Notes: generated by a model not told the origin, from the sequence alone. 32,609 nt of DNA from Streptococcus oralis (GCF_001578935.1 NZ_KQ969521.1:1019190-1051798); one strand, 5' to 3'; numbered from the stretch's first letter, positions 1-9,295 are shown. Program-made: numbers and translations.

Positions 1-348
1 CTTCTTTTCCAGCAAAGGCAAGCTTCGTAGCCAGACAATCGTTGCAGGATCCATTCGCTCCATCAAAAACTGGGTCATTCGCATTGATTGGATTTCTTGT
101 GGATCTTCCAAACCATATTCGCCATCCAAAGCCTCAAGGACACAATCATCCCAATTGCCTCGAACACTTGCCGTGATAGGAAGGTCATTCAGCAAGGAAA
201 TCAAGTCATGAGCACCTGGACCAGGTAGAAAAATATCTCCCAGAAGCCAGTACTCACTGGCTCCTTGAGTTTTAGCATCCGCAATCACTGCTTCTAGTGC
301 AGTCACATTGCCATGAATATCTGATAAAATTGCGATTTTATGGTTCAT
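1..348 (-). CDS. Metallophosphoesterase, YfcE-like (3' part outside window)
   Basis: This is the N-terminal 116 residues of a calcineurin-like phosphoesterase. The frame stays open to the window edge. Metal-site motifs are visible: SDIHGN near residue 9, LLGDIFLPG near 35, and GNWDD near 69, the last being a variant of GNHD. Members of this family are binuclear-metal phosphodiesterases or phosphatases, and the substrate here is unknown. The ATG lies inside the end of uvrC (11 bp overlap), so the two genes are probably translationally coupled and share a transcript. It is clearly paralogous to the metallophosphoesterase at 15111-15962: the first 70 residues align without gaps apart from a one-residue offset at the start. 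Confidence 0.85.
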   Translation of the reverse strand, partial: MNHKIAILSDIHGNVTALEAVIADAKTQGASEYWLLGDIFLPGPGAHDLISLLNDLPITASVRGNWDDCVLEALDGEYGLEDPQEIQSMRMTQFLMERMDPATIVWLRSLPLLEKK

Positions 349-2185
349 GATGATTTCCTTCCGTTTGGTAATCTACACTCACTTCTGCCACTTGAGCCAA
401 TTCCACTTCTCCCTGAGGGTTCAACTTTCTCTGAACAGCTTCTGCGACTGCTCTTGGCACTCCAACTTCGACAATCTCATCCACACTGGCTTCCTTGATT
501 TTAGTGAGAGACTTGAAGTGCTTCATGAGATTCTGCTTGCGTTTAGGTCCCAATCCTTCAATCCCATCCAGTTGTGAAGAAAAGGAATTTTTTGAGCGCA
601 GTTGACGGTGGAAGGTGATCGCAAAGCGGTGCACCTCATCTTGGATGCGTTGGAGGAGGAAAAATTCCTGAGAATTGCGAGACAACTCCACCACCTCAAG
701 CGGATCTCCGAAGAGCAGTTCATGGGTTTGGTGCTTATCATTCTTTTGCAGACCTGCAATTGGGATATCCAAACCTAGCTCTTCTTGAATAACCTGCTTA
801 GCAATATTGACTTGCCCTTGTCCCCCATCAATGACAATCAAATCAGGAGGAGTCAAACCGTCTCGTTGAACTCGGCCATAACGTCTGCGAATAACCTCTC
901 GCATACTAGCATAATCATCTGGTCCAACAACCGTTTTTATCTTGTACTTTCGGTAGTCTTTTTTACTCGGTTTGCCATTGACAAAGACCACCATGGCTGA
1001 AACAGGGCTAGTTCCCATGATATTAGAGTTGTCAAAGGACTCGATACGAACCGGAGTCGGGATTTGGAGCAAGCGTCCCAGATTTTCAATAGCTCCTTGG
1101 GTCTTTTCAACAGATTTTTCTAGCAGATTGAACTTCTGCTCCAGACTAACACGGGCATTTTTTATAGCTAGATTGACCAGTTGTTTTTTCTCTCCACGCT
1201 GGGGTTTGAGAATCTTGGTATCCACCAAGGCCTTGACGGCTTCTTCGTCAATATCCTGCGGAATCAATACTTCATTGGGAACCAGGTGAGATTTTTCTTG
1301 ATAAAATTGTCCCACATAGGTCAAGAAGTCCTCATCCGGATCATTGTAGTAGGGGAAGAGATTGACATCCCTCTCAATGAGCTTGCCTTGACGAACAAAG
1401 AAAACCTGGACACACATCCAACCCTTGTCCACATAGTAGCCAAAGACATCCCGATTTTGGAGATCCTTTGCCATAACCCGTTGCTTGGTCCGAAGTGTTC
1501 CAATAGCCTGAATCAGGTCACGGTATTCCGCCGCACGTTCAAACTCCATACTTTGAGCTGCCTTTGCCATCTTACCCTTAAGGTCATCGATGATTTTGTC
1601 ATCCTGCCCTTTTAGGAAATCAGAAACCTCCTGAGCCATGGACTTGAAATAAGCCACATCTTTCTTACAGATGGTATGGGCCATACACTGGCCGATATGG
1701 TAGTAAAAACAGACCTTAGACGGAGGATTGGTACACTTGCGAAAAGGAAAAATCCGATCCAATAGTCTCTTGATTTCATTGGCTGCCCCCACATCTGGAT
1801 AGGGACCAAAATAAAGACCACCGTCCTTTTTGACCTGACGGGTGATAATCAATCGAGGATAGCGCTCATTGGTGATTTTGATGAAAGGATAAGACTTGTC
1901 GTCCTTAAGCATGATGTTGTACTTGGGCTTGTTTTCCTTGATAAGATTGATTTCTAGGAGAAGGGCCTCAATATTAGACTCAGTGACGATAAATTCAAAA
2001 TCTACAATCTCAGATACCAGAGCCTCCGTCTTGGTATCATGACTGCCACGGAAATAGGACCGCACGCGATTGCGCAGATTTTTAGCCTTTCCTACATAGA
2101 TAATAGTGCCATTTTTATCCTTGTGAATGTAGCATCCAGGGCTGGTCGGCAAGAGCTCTAGTTTTGATTTGATCAAGTTATTCAT
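338..2185 (-). CDS. uvrC: Excinuclease ABC subunit C (UvrC)
   Basis: UvrC makes the two incisions around a DNA lesion in nucleotide excision repair, acting with UvrA and UvrB. Seen: a GIY-YIG nuclease domain at the N terminus ([21 protein letters not shown]), a cysteine cluster in the middle, a UVR helix-hairpin for UvrB contact ([13 protein letters not shown]), the RNase H-like C-terminal nuclease ([16 protein letters not shown]) and a terminal helix-hairpin-helix ([12 protein letters not shown]). The frame is open 30 codons further upstream, but that stretch is the terminator of the previous gene. The start at 2185 (MNNLIKSK) gives 615 aa and fits the family. There is no Shine-Dalgarno site, and a TATAAT lies only 6 bp upstream of the ATG, which suggests a leaderless mRNA. 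The 3' end overlaps the next gene. Confidence 0.96.
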   Translation of the reverse strand: MNNLIKSKLELLPTSPGCYIHKDKNGTIIYVGKAKNLRNRVRSYFRGSHDTKTEALVSEIVDFEFIVTESNIEALLLEINLIKENKPKYNIMLKDDKSYPFIKITNERYPRLIITRQVKKDGGLYFGPYPDVGAANEIKRLLDRIFPFRKCTNPPSKVCFYYHIGQCMAHTICKKDVAYFKSMAQEVSDFLKGQDDKIIDDLKGKMAKAAQSMEFERAAEYRDLIQAIGTLRTKQRVMAKDLQNRDVFGYYVDKGWMCVQVFFVRQGKLIERDVNLFPYYNDPDEDFLTYVGQFYQEKSHLVPNEVLIPQDIDEEAVKALVDTKILKPQRGEKKQLVNLAIKNARVSLEQKFNLLEKSVEKTQGAIENLGRLLQIPTPVRIESFDNSNIMGTSPVSAMVVFVNGKPSKKDYRKYKIKTVVGPDDYASMREVIRRRYGRVQRDGLTPPDLIVIDGGQGQVNIAKQVIQEELGLDIPIAGLQKNDKHQTHELLFGDPLEVVELSRNSQEFFLLQRIQDEVHRFAITFHRQLRSKNSFSSQLDGIEGLGPKRKQNLMKHFKSLTKIKEASVDEIVEVGVPRAVAEAVQRKLNPQGEVELAQVAEVSVDYQTEGNHHEP

Positions 2186-2191
2186 AGTTCC

Positions 2192-2200
2192 ATTATAGCA
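2192..2200 (-). promoter_or_regulatory. Extended -10 promoter of uvrC, almost touching the ATG
   Basis: On the minus strand the sequence reads TGCTATAAT, followed by six bases and then ATG. No convincing -35 is present. Transcription would be expected to begin at or within about two bases of the start codon. Confidence 0.7.
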
Positions 2201-2222
2201 AAAAGGCCGTAACAGGACGAAC

Positions 2223-2257
2223 AAAAAGCCCCACCAATCACTTGTTGGAGGAGCTTT
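2223..2257 (-). terminator. Intrinsic terminator of the metalloprotease gene
   Basis: Read on the minus strand, a 13-bp stem (one mismatch and one G-U) closes a 7-nt loop and runs into a T tract. It begins about 19 bp after the metalloprotease stop codon and lies just upstream of the uvrC promoter. Confidence 0.8.
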
Positions 2258-2275
2258 GATTTCTACCGACTTCAT

Positions 2276-2977
2276 CTAGTCGCTACTGGTATAGAGTTCT
2301 TGAACAGCTGTCACATCCTGAGGCTGAATTCCATAATAGGAACCTGCCGGCTGCATGACAGAAGTCTCGTTGGTATGATCCAATCCGATAGCATGCCCCA
2401 GCTCATGCTCCGCCGTGTGCACGATCCGTTCATAAGAATAACCATAGTTTGGATTGGATAGATAATAGTGATTCAGGCGAACCGTTACAGATATAAATTG
2501 ATTGGTTAACAAATTGGTTTGACTCTCGGCTTGACCTGCTACAGCGGTCGATCCATCATTCATCTCACTTGCCACAATATCTGCCTGACTAGGATCCGCA
2601 ACCACCTCAAAGGTAAAGGCTCCCGTTTGATTCCAATTTTTTATAGCTTCTGCATAGGCACCTTGGAAGGTTTCATCCATTTGAGGTTCAATATAGATGC
2701 GAGCCGAGGCCTGAGCCCATTTACCTTCTGCATGTTGGTGACTATCTGTCTGAGACAAGACTTCCAGCGTTCCCGTCTCCTTCCACTGATTCCAGCCACC
2801 TTGACCAATCTTACTCATTTTTTCAACCTGATTGACCGCAGAATGAAAATCACCTGTCAGATACCAAACCACTCCAAAAGCAATGAGCAGTAGAATGACC
2901 ACAGTCCAAACCAGACGCCAGAAGAAACGCCAAATTCCCAAAAGAAATCGGAAGAATAGTCGAATAATCCAGAACAT
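2276..2977 (-). CDS. Membrane-anchored matrixin-like zinc metalloprotease (M10/M57 type)
   Basis: This is a 233-aa protein with an N-terminal membrane anchor (hydrophobic residues about 20-40, preceded by Arg-rich segments) and an extracellular metzincin domain. The zinc site HELGHAIGLDH is at residues 191-201 (ligands His191, His195, His201, catalytic Glu192), followed by a Met-turn at Met208 (SVMQPAG). The family is secreted or surface zinc endopeptidases, and the substrate is unknown. It has a ribosome site (AAAGGTGGGG). A strong hairpin with a T tract sits about 20 bp upstream (see 2996-3046), so expression may depend on readthrough. In pneumococcus, as I recall, murM and murN lie between estA and uvrC. 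They are absent here and this protease occupies the interval. Confidence 0.85.
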   Translation of the reverse strand: MFWIIRLFFRFLLGIWRFFWRLVWTVVILLLIAFGVVWYLTGDFHSAVNQVEKMSKIGQGGWNQWKETGTLEVLSQTDSHQHAEGKWAQASARIYIEPQMDETFQGAYAEAIKNWNQTGAFTFEVVADPSQADIVASEMNDGSTAVAGQAESQTNLLTNQFISVTVRLNHYYLSNPNYGYSYERIVHTAEHELGHAIGLDHTNETSVMQPAGSYYGIQPQDVTAVQELYTSSD

Positions 2978-2995
2978 GACGCCCCACCTTTCATA

Positions 2996-3046
2996 AAAAT
3001 AAGAACCTATCTTGAAATCACATTTTCCTTGATCAAGATAGATTCT
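2996..3046 (-). terminator. Hairpin between estA and the metalloprotease (terminator or attenuator)
   Basis: A 13-bp stem (arms 3002-3014 and 3034-3046, one G-U) with a 19-nt loop is followed on the minus strand by TTATTTTT. It ends the estA transcript but lies only about 20 bp before the next start codon. That leaves no room for a complete promoter between hairpin and gene. Confidence 0.75.
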
Positions 3047-3081
3047 CTATTTTACTGAAGAAAGCTGAAAGAAACCTAAAA

Positions 3082-3861
3082 CTAAAATAAACGTTCTTCC
3101 AAGACAAAGTCAATTGGTAAGGTAGCCAAAAAACGTTCCAATTGTTTTTCCCAGTAGTACCACTCGTGCTTACCTGGACTATGACTATAGGTCACCTCAA
3201 AACCAAGCTTTTTGAGGTTTTTCACTGCGAGATTATTGGCAGAGTAGAGATAGTCTTGCTCTCCACACCAAGCCCATAGTTTAGTCTTTTTATCGGATTT
3301 TGCAGCCATGCTTTCAAGCGAATGAGGACTAGCTGTCCAGTCTTTAATCTCTCCAAAAACTCCTCGCCAGTAGGCAAGTGACCCCAGATCCTGACTTTCA
3401 GGAGAAAATTCCTGAAAACTGAGCGCACCAGAAAAACTAGCCGCATGAGAAAAACGATTCGTCGATAGAGCGAGTTTGAAGGAACCATAACCTCCCATGG
3501 ATAGACCTGCTATAAAGGTCTTTTCTCGCTTGCTGGTCATATTGGGGAAGAAACGTTTCATGACTTGGGGGAGTTCTTCTGCTAGAGCTGTATAGTAGTT
3601 ATAGCCATACTGGGTATCTGTGTACCAGCCATTGCTAGTATTGGGCATGATAACGATGAGATTGGTTCCACGCAACAAGCGTTCGACATTGGTACGTTTG
3701 AGCCAGCTATTTTGGTTTCCTGACATTCCGTGCAAAAGGTAAAGCACAGGAATATCTGTGCAATCTGGTTCAGTCACCCGACTAGCATCTGGATAGAGTA
3801 CGGTAACGCCCCACTCCATATCCAAAACTTTTGAGTAATACTCAATATTCATAACTGCCAT
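3082..3861 (-). CDS. estA: Alpha/beta-hydrolase esterase EstA (esterase D / FrmB family)
   Basis: This 259-aa serine esterase has the nucleophile elbow GLSMGGYGS (Ser121), Asp203 in CGEQDYLY and His232 in PGKHEW. The oxyanion segment [12 protein letters not shown] is near residue 43. Streptococcal EstA (tributyrin esterase) hydrolyses short-chain esters, and the pneumococcal enzyme has been linked to removing acetyl groups from sialic acid. There is no signal peptide. The first ATG follows AAAGGAGAC at good spacing. It lies downstream of the RNase J2 gene, as I recall it doing in pneumococcus, and is separated from it by a terminator. Confidence 0.9.
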   Translation of the reverse strand: MAVMNIEYYSKVLDMEWGVTVLYPDASRVTEPDCTDIPVLYLLHGMSGNQNSWLKRTNVERLLRGTNLIVIMPNTSNGWYTDTQYGYNYYTALAEELPQVMKRFFPNMTSKREKTFIAGLSMGGYGSFKLALSTNRFSHAASFSGALSFQEFSPESQDLGSLAYWRGVFGEIKDWTASPHSLESMAAKSDKKTKLWAWCGEQDYLYSANNLAVKNLKKLGFEVTYSHSPGKHEWYYWEKQLERFLATLPIDFVLEERLF

Positions 3862-3887
3862 GGTTGTCTCCTTTTACTATTCTATAA

Positions 3888-3912
3888 GAAAAAGCCGAAT
3901 TTCGACTTTTTC
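3888..3912 (-). terminator. Intrinsic terminator of the RNase J2 gene
   Basis: An 11-bp stem with a 3-nt loop (arms 3888-3898 and 3902-3912). The minus-strand 3' arm ends in TTTTTC and continues TTAT. A TAGAAT sequence directly after it may serve as the -10 for estA. Confidence 0.75.
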
Positions 3913-3929
3913 TGTAGGTATTCTGCTGA

Positions 3930-5591
3930 TTATTTTGCTTCCATCACGACTGGCAAGATTGCTGGGCGACGCTTGGTTTGATCAAAGAGGTACTTGGTCA
4001 GATTGTCACGAACCTTGCCTTTGAGATCTGCCCAGTCAAAGTCATCGCCTTGAAGATACTCTTCTACCGTTTGGTTAATCAATTCTGAACTTTCACGGAG
4101 AATATCACGGCTCTTCTTGAGATAAACAAATCCACGTGTATGGACGCGAGCCTTGGCCACAATTTTCTTCTCACGACGGTTGACAGTGATTGCGACGATG
4201 AAAATACCATCCTCTGACAAGACTTTTCGGTCACGAAGGACCACATTTCCAACATCTCCGATAGCATTTCCGTCAATCAAGACATCACCTGCAGAAACTG
4301 CTCCAGCTGGGACAAAGTCCCCATGTTCATAAGACATGGTCGTTCCCTTTTTAGGGATGAAAATGCGTTCTGGCAACATTCCAACCGCCATGGCAGCCTT
4401 AGCATGCGCATCCAACTCACGATATTCCCCTTGGATAGGGAAGAGGTAGTTTGGCTGCAGAAGATTGATCATCAACTGCAAATCACGCGCATTCCCGTGT
4501 CCGGATACTCGCAAGCTTTGGGTAATGAGTTTCACCACACCACCAGCTTGGTAGATCATGTTTTCAACACGCGCCATGACGGCTTCTTTGGCGATAGATG
4601 GAGTCGTTACGATATAAACCAAATCCCCATCCTTGATTTCCACATAGCGGTGGCGTCCAATAGACATCTTGCGAAGTCCATTGATGGGTTCACCCATACG
4701 ACCTGTCTCTAGAATAATCAACTCATGGTCTTCAAAACGAGACATTTCTTTGGGTTTGATCAAGAGACTTTCGTTGGCCAGAGATAATTTTTTGAGACGA
4801 ATCGCAGTGCGGACGATATTTTCAATATCAAATCCAGTCAAAACAACTCGGCGACCTGTATCTGCTGCAGCATCAAAAACCTGCTGGATACGAGAAAGGT
4901 TGCTGGCAACTGCGGCAACGATGATACGACCTTCCCAGTCTGCAATGGTCTGGGTAATTTCGTCTCCAACTTCACTCTCGCTCGCCACCTGGATATTGCT
5001 GTCTGCATTGGCTGAATCACTGAGGAGTGCCAAGACACCATCACGACCAATTTCTGCCAAACGAGCAAAATCCGTCGCATAGGATTCGCTAGCTGTCTGG
5101 TCAAACTTGAAGTCCCCTGTATAAACGATGCTACCTTCAGTTGTTTTTAGGACTACTCCCAAACTTTCTGGGATAGAGTGAGTTGTACGGAAGAAGGAAA
5201 CCACAGTTCCTCCAAAGTCTATCTCCGTATCTTCATCAATGACATGGAAATCATTGAATTTCTTAACCGTATCATTTCCTTTGACAAAGAGTTTGGCCAA
5301 CTCAATGGTCAACTCCGAACCAAACACAGGCACCTTAGCCTCTGCCAAAAGATAAGGCAGGGCACCAATGGCATCCGCATGTCCGTGGGTCAAAAAGACC
5401 CCTGCGATACGATCGCTATTTTCAAAAAGGTAGTCCATATTTGGAATGACGACATCAACCCCTAGTTGTTCATTTTCAGGGTATTTAAGCCCTGCATCCA
5501 AAACAAAAATAGAACCATCGATTTCAGCGATGTACATATTTTTACCATTTTCTCGTACACCACCTAGTGTTGTTAAACTAATATTACTCAT
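3930..5591 (-). CDS. rnjB: Ribonuclease J2, beta-CASP metallo-beta-lactamase protein
   Basis: This 553-aa protein has the RNase J fold: a metallo-beta-lactamase domain with an inserted beta-CASP domain, then a C-terminal domain (ADLKGKVRDNLTKYLFDQTKRRPAILPVVME). RNase J1 and J2 form a complex that acts in mRNA decay and 5' processing. The first metal motif reads HGHADAIG at residues 69-76 where active RNase J has HGHxDHIG, so the second-site His is Ala74. Near the end, PVHGE is replaced by PIQGE (Gln387). Other motifs remain (His138, Asp160, SGHG with His365). These losses point to J2, a weak or non-catalytic partner of J1. A TTGAAA-16-TATAAT promoter precedes it. Confidence 0.92.
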   Translation of the reverse strand: MSNISLTTLGGVRENGKNMYIAEIDGSIFVLDAGLKYPENEQLGVDVVIPNMDYLFENSDRIAGVFLTHGHADAIGALPYLLAEAKVPVFGSELTIELAKLFVKGNDTVKKFNDFHVIDEDTEIDFGGTVVSFFRTTHSIPESLGVVLKTTEGSIVYTGDFKFDQTASESYATDFARLAEIGRDGVLALLSDSANADSNIQVASESEVGDEITQTIADWEGRIIVAAVASNLSRIQQVFDAAADTGRRVVLTGFDIENIVRTAIRLKKLSLANESLLIKPKEMSRFEDHELIILETGRMGEPINGLRKMSIGRHRYVEIKDGDLVYIVTTPSIAKEAVMARVENMIYQAGGVVKLITQSLRVSGHGNARDLQLMINLLQPNYLFPIQGEYRELDAHAKAAMAVGMLPERIFIPKKGTTMSYEHGDFVPAGAVSAGDVLIDGNAIGDVGNVVLRDRKVLSEDGIFIVAITVNRREKKIVAKARVHTRGFVYLKKSRDILRESSELINQTVEEYLQGDDFDWADLKGKVRDNLTKYLFDQTKRRPAILPVVMEAK

Positions 5592-5684
5592 TTTTCCTCC
5601 GAAACTTCATTTATCTTGATTATAGGGCGAATTCACCCTCTTATTCTAAAAGTTCTCAAACTTTCAGCCGAATCTTTTCCTACC

Positions 5685-5712
5685 ATTATACCATTTTTTT
5701 GATGATTTTCAA
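5685..5712 (-). promoter_or_regulatory. Promoter of the RNase J2 gene
   Basis: Minus strand: TTGAAA (5707-5712), 16-bp spacer, TATAAT (5685-5690) with an extended TGG before it. The 5' leader would be about 85 nt. Confidence 0.75.
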
Positions 5713-5719
5713 AACGAAG

Positions 5720-6055
5720 ATTGGTTTTTAACTAGAGATTAGTCACTACTGTGAATCGAATTCTTTTACTTTGACTTCTCTTTTGGAGGCTTCATCTAAG
5801 ATAATGGAAGGATTGTACCATCAAAAATATGGATTTTCTGAATCAATTTAATTTCAGATACCTTTTTCGAACTCTAAATTTCTCTTTTAGTTCAAAACAA
5901 GTTAAATTCTTGCCCTTTACCTATCGACTTGAGAACTATTTTCTACAAAGACATGGTTTATCTACATCCAAAAGCAAGAATTTCCTGTTCGCTACAGAAT
6001 CTAAAAATTTCAGCAATTAGTCATTAAGATGGAGGCTAACGATAGGAAACTTCTT
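5720..6055. other. Gene-poor, AT-rich gap with no recognisable gene
   Basis: Apart from the RNase J2 promoter on one side and a terminator on the other, I recognise nothing here. The longest open frame (5829-6020, plus strand) is rich in Phe, Ser and Asn and has no ribosome site. The minus strand is broken by many stops. It could be the remains of a lost gene or element, but no family signature survives. Confidence 0.5.
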
Positions 6056-6062
6056 CAAAAAG

Positions 6063-6088
6063 AAAAAAGACTTAGAAATTCTAAATCT
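6063..6088 (-). terminator. Intrinsic terminator of the LysM-CHAP gene
   Basis: A 9-bp stem (arms 6068-6076 and 6080-6088, one G-U) with a 3-nt loop, followed by a T run on the minus strand. It starts 12 bp after the stop codon. Confidence 0.85.
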
Positions 6089-6099
6089 TTTTATCATCT

Positions 6100-6747
6100 T
6101 TAATTTGGATAGATATAAGTGACGTTTCCTAAAAATTCATGAGGATTAAAGAAGCCACGGTAATTCGCAATCTGCTTTTGACGTCTGTAGTTTGCTTCCA
6201 ATACCTGGATAGAGTTTTCACTTTGAACATCTGTTACATAAGCAACGTGTCCATATTCACCACCATCCCAAACGGCGATTGCTCCTACTACTGGAACACT
6301 TCCTGTCTTATAGCCTTGAGCACTCGCGTAGATTGCCCACGTGTTGGCATTTCCCCACCAGTTGCTAGCCCAAGGCGCCAATTCTTTCACGCCCCATGTA
6401 CACTGACCAACAGGATAAGAGTTTCCATAGTTTGTCGGAGTCTTTTCGACAACATCCTCTGTATCTGATACCACGTTCGCAGTGCTAGCTGGAGCACTGT
6501 AGGTAGAGCTAGCCTGAGCGGAACCACTCACTTCCAATACATCGCCTGGGTGGATAGTATCAAAGATGGTTTTTCCATTCAAAGTTGCCAACTCATACGG
6601 ATCCATTCCGTTTGCAGTTGCAATGGCATAAAATGAATCACCATCTTGGACAACGTAAGAGTTTGCATGCACAGTTTGAGCCCCAACTGTAGCCAAAATA
6701 GCGGTAGAAGTCAAACCCAGAGTCAGTTTCGTAACTGTTTTTTTCAT
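6100..6747 (-). CDS. Secreted LysM-CHAP cell-wall hydrolase
   Basis: This 215-aa exported protein has a signal peptide (KKTVTKLTLGLTSTAILATVGAQTVHA, cleavage after about residue 28), one LysM peptidoglycan-binding domain (residues 30-73), a Ser/Thr/Ala-rich linker, and a C-terminal CHAP domain with Cys116 (GQCTWGV), His167 (YGHVAYV) and Asn186 or Glu184 (LEANYR) as likely catalytic residues. CHAP enzymes are amidases or endopeptidases that cut peptidoglycan during division or remodelling. The frame is open 13 codons upstream, but the start at 6747 has AAGGGGA at correct spacing and begins a proper signal peptide. It is a single-gene unit with its own terminator. Which bond it cuts cannot be read from sequence. 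Confidence 0.88.
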   Translation of the reverse strand: MKKTVTKLTLGLTSTAILATVGAQTVHANSYVVQDGDSFYAIATANGMDPYELATLNGKTIFDTIHPGDVLEVSGSAQASSTYSAPASTANVVSDTEDVVEKTPTNYGNSYPVGQCTWGVKELAPWASNWWGNANTWAIYASAQGYKTGSVPVVGAIAVWDGGEYGHVAYVTDVQSENSIQVLEANYRRQKQIANYRGFFNPHEFLGNVTYIYPN

Positions 6748-6991
6748 AACTAGATTCCCCTTATATTTTCTTGATAAGAAAATCATACTTGATTTACATG
6801 TCAGTTCGTTTAGAGTTATATTTTAGTCGTGTTACAAAAATTTATACTTTTACTACATAAGGTTTAAAAGCAGACATCGTATAAAGTGATAGAAGAGAAT
6901 AAAAAATGAATCGTTTCCCCCAATCTTTATATCAGTAGACCATCCAAAAGACTATCTAATCAACCACTCCCACATCAAGCATTTATCCAAC

Positions 6992-7025
6992 AAAAAGAGA
7001 CCGAGATAGGTCATCTCAGTCCCTT
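6992..7025 (-). terminator. Intrinsic terminator of recJ
   Basis: A stem of about 13 bp (arms 6995-7007 and 7013-7025, two G-U pairs) with a 5-nt loop, then TTTTT on the minus strand. It directly follows the recJ stop codon. Confidence 0.85.
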
Positions 7026-7033
7026 TCTATCTA

Positions 7034-9250
7034 TTACTCCATTAAAAAATCATACATTTCTTGCACTGTCCCCAGCGCCATCATTTCTTGGTCTTTGACA
7101 GTTTGTTTGAGATTTTGATAAATCTGACTTTCACCAATTTCCCTTTTTGACGCTTCCTTATTAACTGTCATAACACCATCTTTGATTGTCACAAAACCTA
7201 GTTCTTCAAAGACTTGAATCATCTTGACCAGCAAGATTTGTTGAATATTGAGATAAGCTGCTAAATCTTTCAACTTATAGCGAATATCAAACTCTGGGAA
7301 CTGGTAAATAGTCTTGTACAATTTGGCAAACTGCTCTCTAGTTCCATAACCTGTTAGGTAGTAGGCCTTGTCAATGTCATTTTTGAAATAGACCGCAGAG
7401 AAATGCTGCTCCTGAAAAATGGTCTTCAGCAAGGTAATATTTTCCGGAATATTTTTCACAACAACCGCCTCACTATTCGCCAAATTTGGCACTTTTCCAG
7501 AGAAATCCAAAACTGGAACCCCTTCTGGCAAGACTGCATTCTTCCCACGAATGTTAAAAAGTTGAACGCCTTCCACACGCGCATCTACCATCATCAACTG
7601 CAAAGCAGTTTGCCCATTCCATTGGTTGACAGACAGGGTGACTGCCAATTCTAAGTTTTTTGTTTGAGCAAACTCTGTCGCCCATCTACCTTGTCCAAAG
7701 GCCACCACTTCAAAACTCGCCTCACCCTTGGAAATCTTTAGTTTGAGGTGGGCATTGCCTGCTCCCATGGTTCTAGCACTTTCGACATGAAAATCCTTGA
7801 TATAAAAAACAGGTTTCTGATTATCCATCCCAAAGGGTGCCAAGCGTTCAAAGCTTTTAACCGTTTCCAAGCTAAGAGTCTCCAAGTCCAACTCTTCATC
7901 TAAATTTAACTTGTTCTTACCACTAGCATCTGCACCTTTTTCACGGACATAGTCTTCCAAGACTTGAGACAAATCTGAAAGTTTCTCAACTTCTAGCGTC
8001 ATTCCTGCTGCACCAGCATGGCCGCCAAAGGCTATAAAGAGAGCTCGGTGGGGATCCAAGGCTTCAAAAATATCGACTGCTTCCACACTACGAGCACTAC
8101 CCTTGGCGCGACCTTCTTCTATATTAAGAACGATGACTGTCTGCCCTAGCTCTTCCAACAAACGACCAGCAACGATACCCAGAACGCCAGGATTCCAGCC
8201 TTCCTTGGCCAAAACCTGGACCTTCTTCTCAGAATCCACCATGGTCTTAGCTTCTTCATAGATTGACTGAACGATCTCCTTACGTTCTTCATTTTTCTGG
8301 TGAATCATGAGGGCAATCTCATGTGCTTCCTCGTCGTCAAAGCCAGTCAACAAATCAATGGCAGGATTGGGATCATCCAATCGCCCCAAGGCATTTAAAC
8401 GAGGGGCAATCTGGAAACCAACCGTTTCTTCTGTCACTTCATTCGCAGCAATCCCAGCCATGTCTAGCATTTCTTGCAGACCGATGCGCTGAGTATGCCC
8501 CAACATTTCCAGACCGTATTGAACCAGGATACGGTTTTCATCTGTCAGGCTCACCATATCTGCAATGGTACCGATAGCGACCAAATCAAGCAATTCCACT
8601 TGCACTTCTTCTAAAAGAGCGCAAGCCAGTTTGAAAGCCACTCCGCATCCAGCCAAATATTTGAAGGGATAATCCGCATCTGGATGCTCAGGGTGAACAA
8701 TCGCATAGGCATCTGGCAAGGTTTCCGGCATAGAATGGTGGTCAGTCACAATGACATCCACTCCCATAGACTGGGCCAATTCAATGGCTTCGTGCCCTGC
8801 AACCCCATTATCCACTGTCACAATCAAGGAAATACCCTCTTGCTCGATAAAGTATTTATAGACACTGGCATTAGGGCCATAGCCATCGGTAAAACGATTT
8901 GGCAGATAAACACGGCACTCGGCGCCAAGCTGTTCCAAACTTTCCTTCACAATCGAAGCCGAAGTCATACCATCCGCATCATAGTCTCCATAGACGAGAA
9001 TATTCTCCCCTTCTTCAATCGCCTGACGAATACGAGCCACTGCCTTATCCATATCATGGAGCAGATAGGGATTATGTAAGTCCTCTAAAGAAGGTTCTAA
9101 AAACTTCTTTAGACTTTCTTCATCCTGAATCCCTCTTTCAAATAATAACCGAGCCACTTCAGGACCCAGCCCAGCCTTCTTGGCTATCTTTGTAAAATCC
9201 GCATCTTCTACCTGCGGGGCAAACTGCCATTCATAAGTAGGAGCTATCAA
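7034..9250 (-). CDS. recJ: Single-stranded-DNA-specific exonuclease RecJ
   Basis: RecJ is a 5'-3' single-strand exonuclease used in recombination and repair. DHH-family motifs are visible, numbered from the longer start at 9262: YGDYDADGMTS (91-101), VDNG (150-153), DHH (174-176) and the DHHA1 motif GGHAGAAG (413-420). An OB-type domain and the C-terminal extension found in Firmicutes RecJ follow. The start is uncertain. A GTG at 9262 (MDVFLIAPTYEW) has its purine-rich stretch directly abutting it, which is too close. A TTG at 9250 (reading MIAPTYEW) leaves about 10 bp after AGAAAGAG and matches pneumococcal RecJ as I remember it, so I prefer it. Confidence 0.95.
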   Translation of the reverse strand: MIAPTYEWQFAPQVEDADFTKIAKKAGLGPEVARLLFERGIQDEESLKKFLEPSLEDLHNPYLLHDMDKAVARIRQAIEEGENILVYGDYDADGMTSASIVKESLEQLGAECRVYLPNRFTDGYGPNASVYKYFIEQEGISLIVTVDNGVAGHEAIELAQSMGVDVIVTDHHSMPETLPDAYAIVHPEHPDADYPFKYLAGCGVAFKLACALLEEVQVELLDLVAIGTIADMVSLTDENRILVQYGLEMLGHTQRIGLQEMLDMAGIAANEVTEETVGFQIAPRLNALGRLDDPNPAIDLLTGFDDEEAHEIALMIHQKNEERKEIVQSIYEEAKTMVDSEKKVQVLAKEGWNPGVLGIVAGRLLEELGQTVIVLNIEEGRAKGSARSVEAVDIFEALDPHRALFIAFGGHAGAAGMTLEVEKLSDLSQVLEDYVREKGADASGKNKLNLDEELDLETLSLETVKSFERLAPFGMDNQKPVFYIKDFHVESARTMGAGNAHLKLKISKGEASFEVVAFGQGRWATEFAQTKNLELAVTLSVNQWNGQTALQLMMVDARVEGVQLFNIRGKNAVLPEGVPVLDFSGKVPNLANSEAVVVKNIPENITLLKTIFQEQHFSAVYFKNDIDKAYYLTGYGTREQFAKLYKTIYQFPEFDIRYKLKDLAAYLNIQQILLVKMIQVFEELGFVTIKDGVMTVNKEASKREIGESQIYQNLKQTVKDQEMMALGTVQEMYDFLME

Positions 9251-9286
9251 AAAAACATCCACTCTTTCTAAGAATTCTATCGTTTC

Positions 9287-9295
9287 ATTATAACA
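9287..9295 (-). promoter_or_regulatory. Extended -10 promoter of recJ
   Basis: The minus strand reads TGTTATAAT with no good -35. It gives a leader of about 30 nt to the TTG start. Confidence 0.6.

Noticed and set aside
2186..2275. 30-codon upstream extension of uvrC
   Set aside because: It coincides with a terminator hairpin and the uvrC -10, and the resulting peptide is not part of the UvrC family.
5829..6020. 63-codon plus-strand frame
   Set aside because: No ribosome site, no promoter, biased composition and no recognisable motif.
6748..6860. WalR (VicR) box upstream of the LysM-CHAP gene
   Set aside because: Only one half-site (TGTAAC on the minus strand) fits. The second half at the required spacing does not match.
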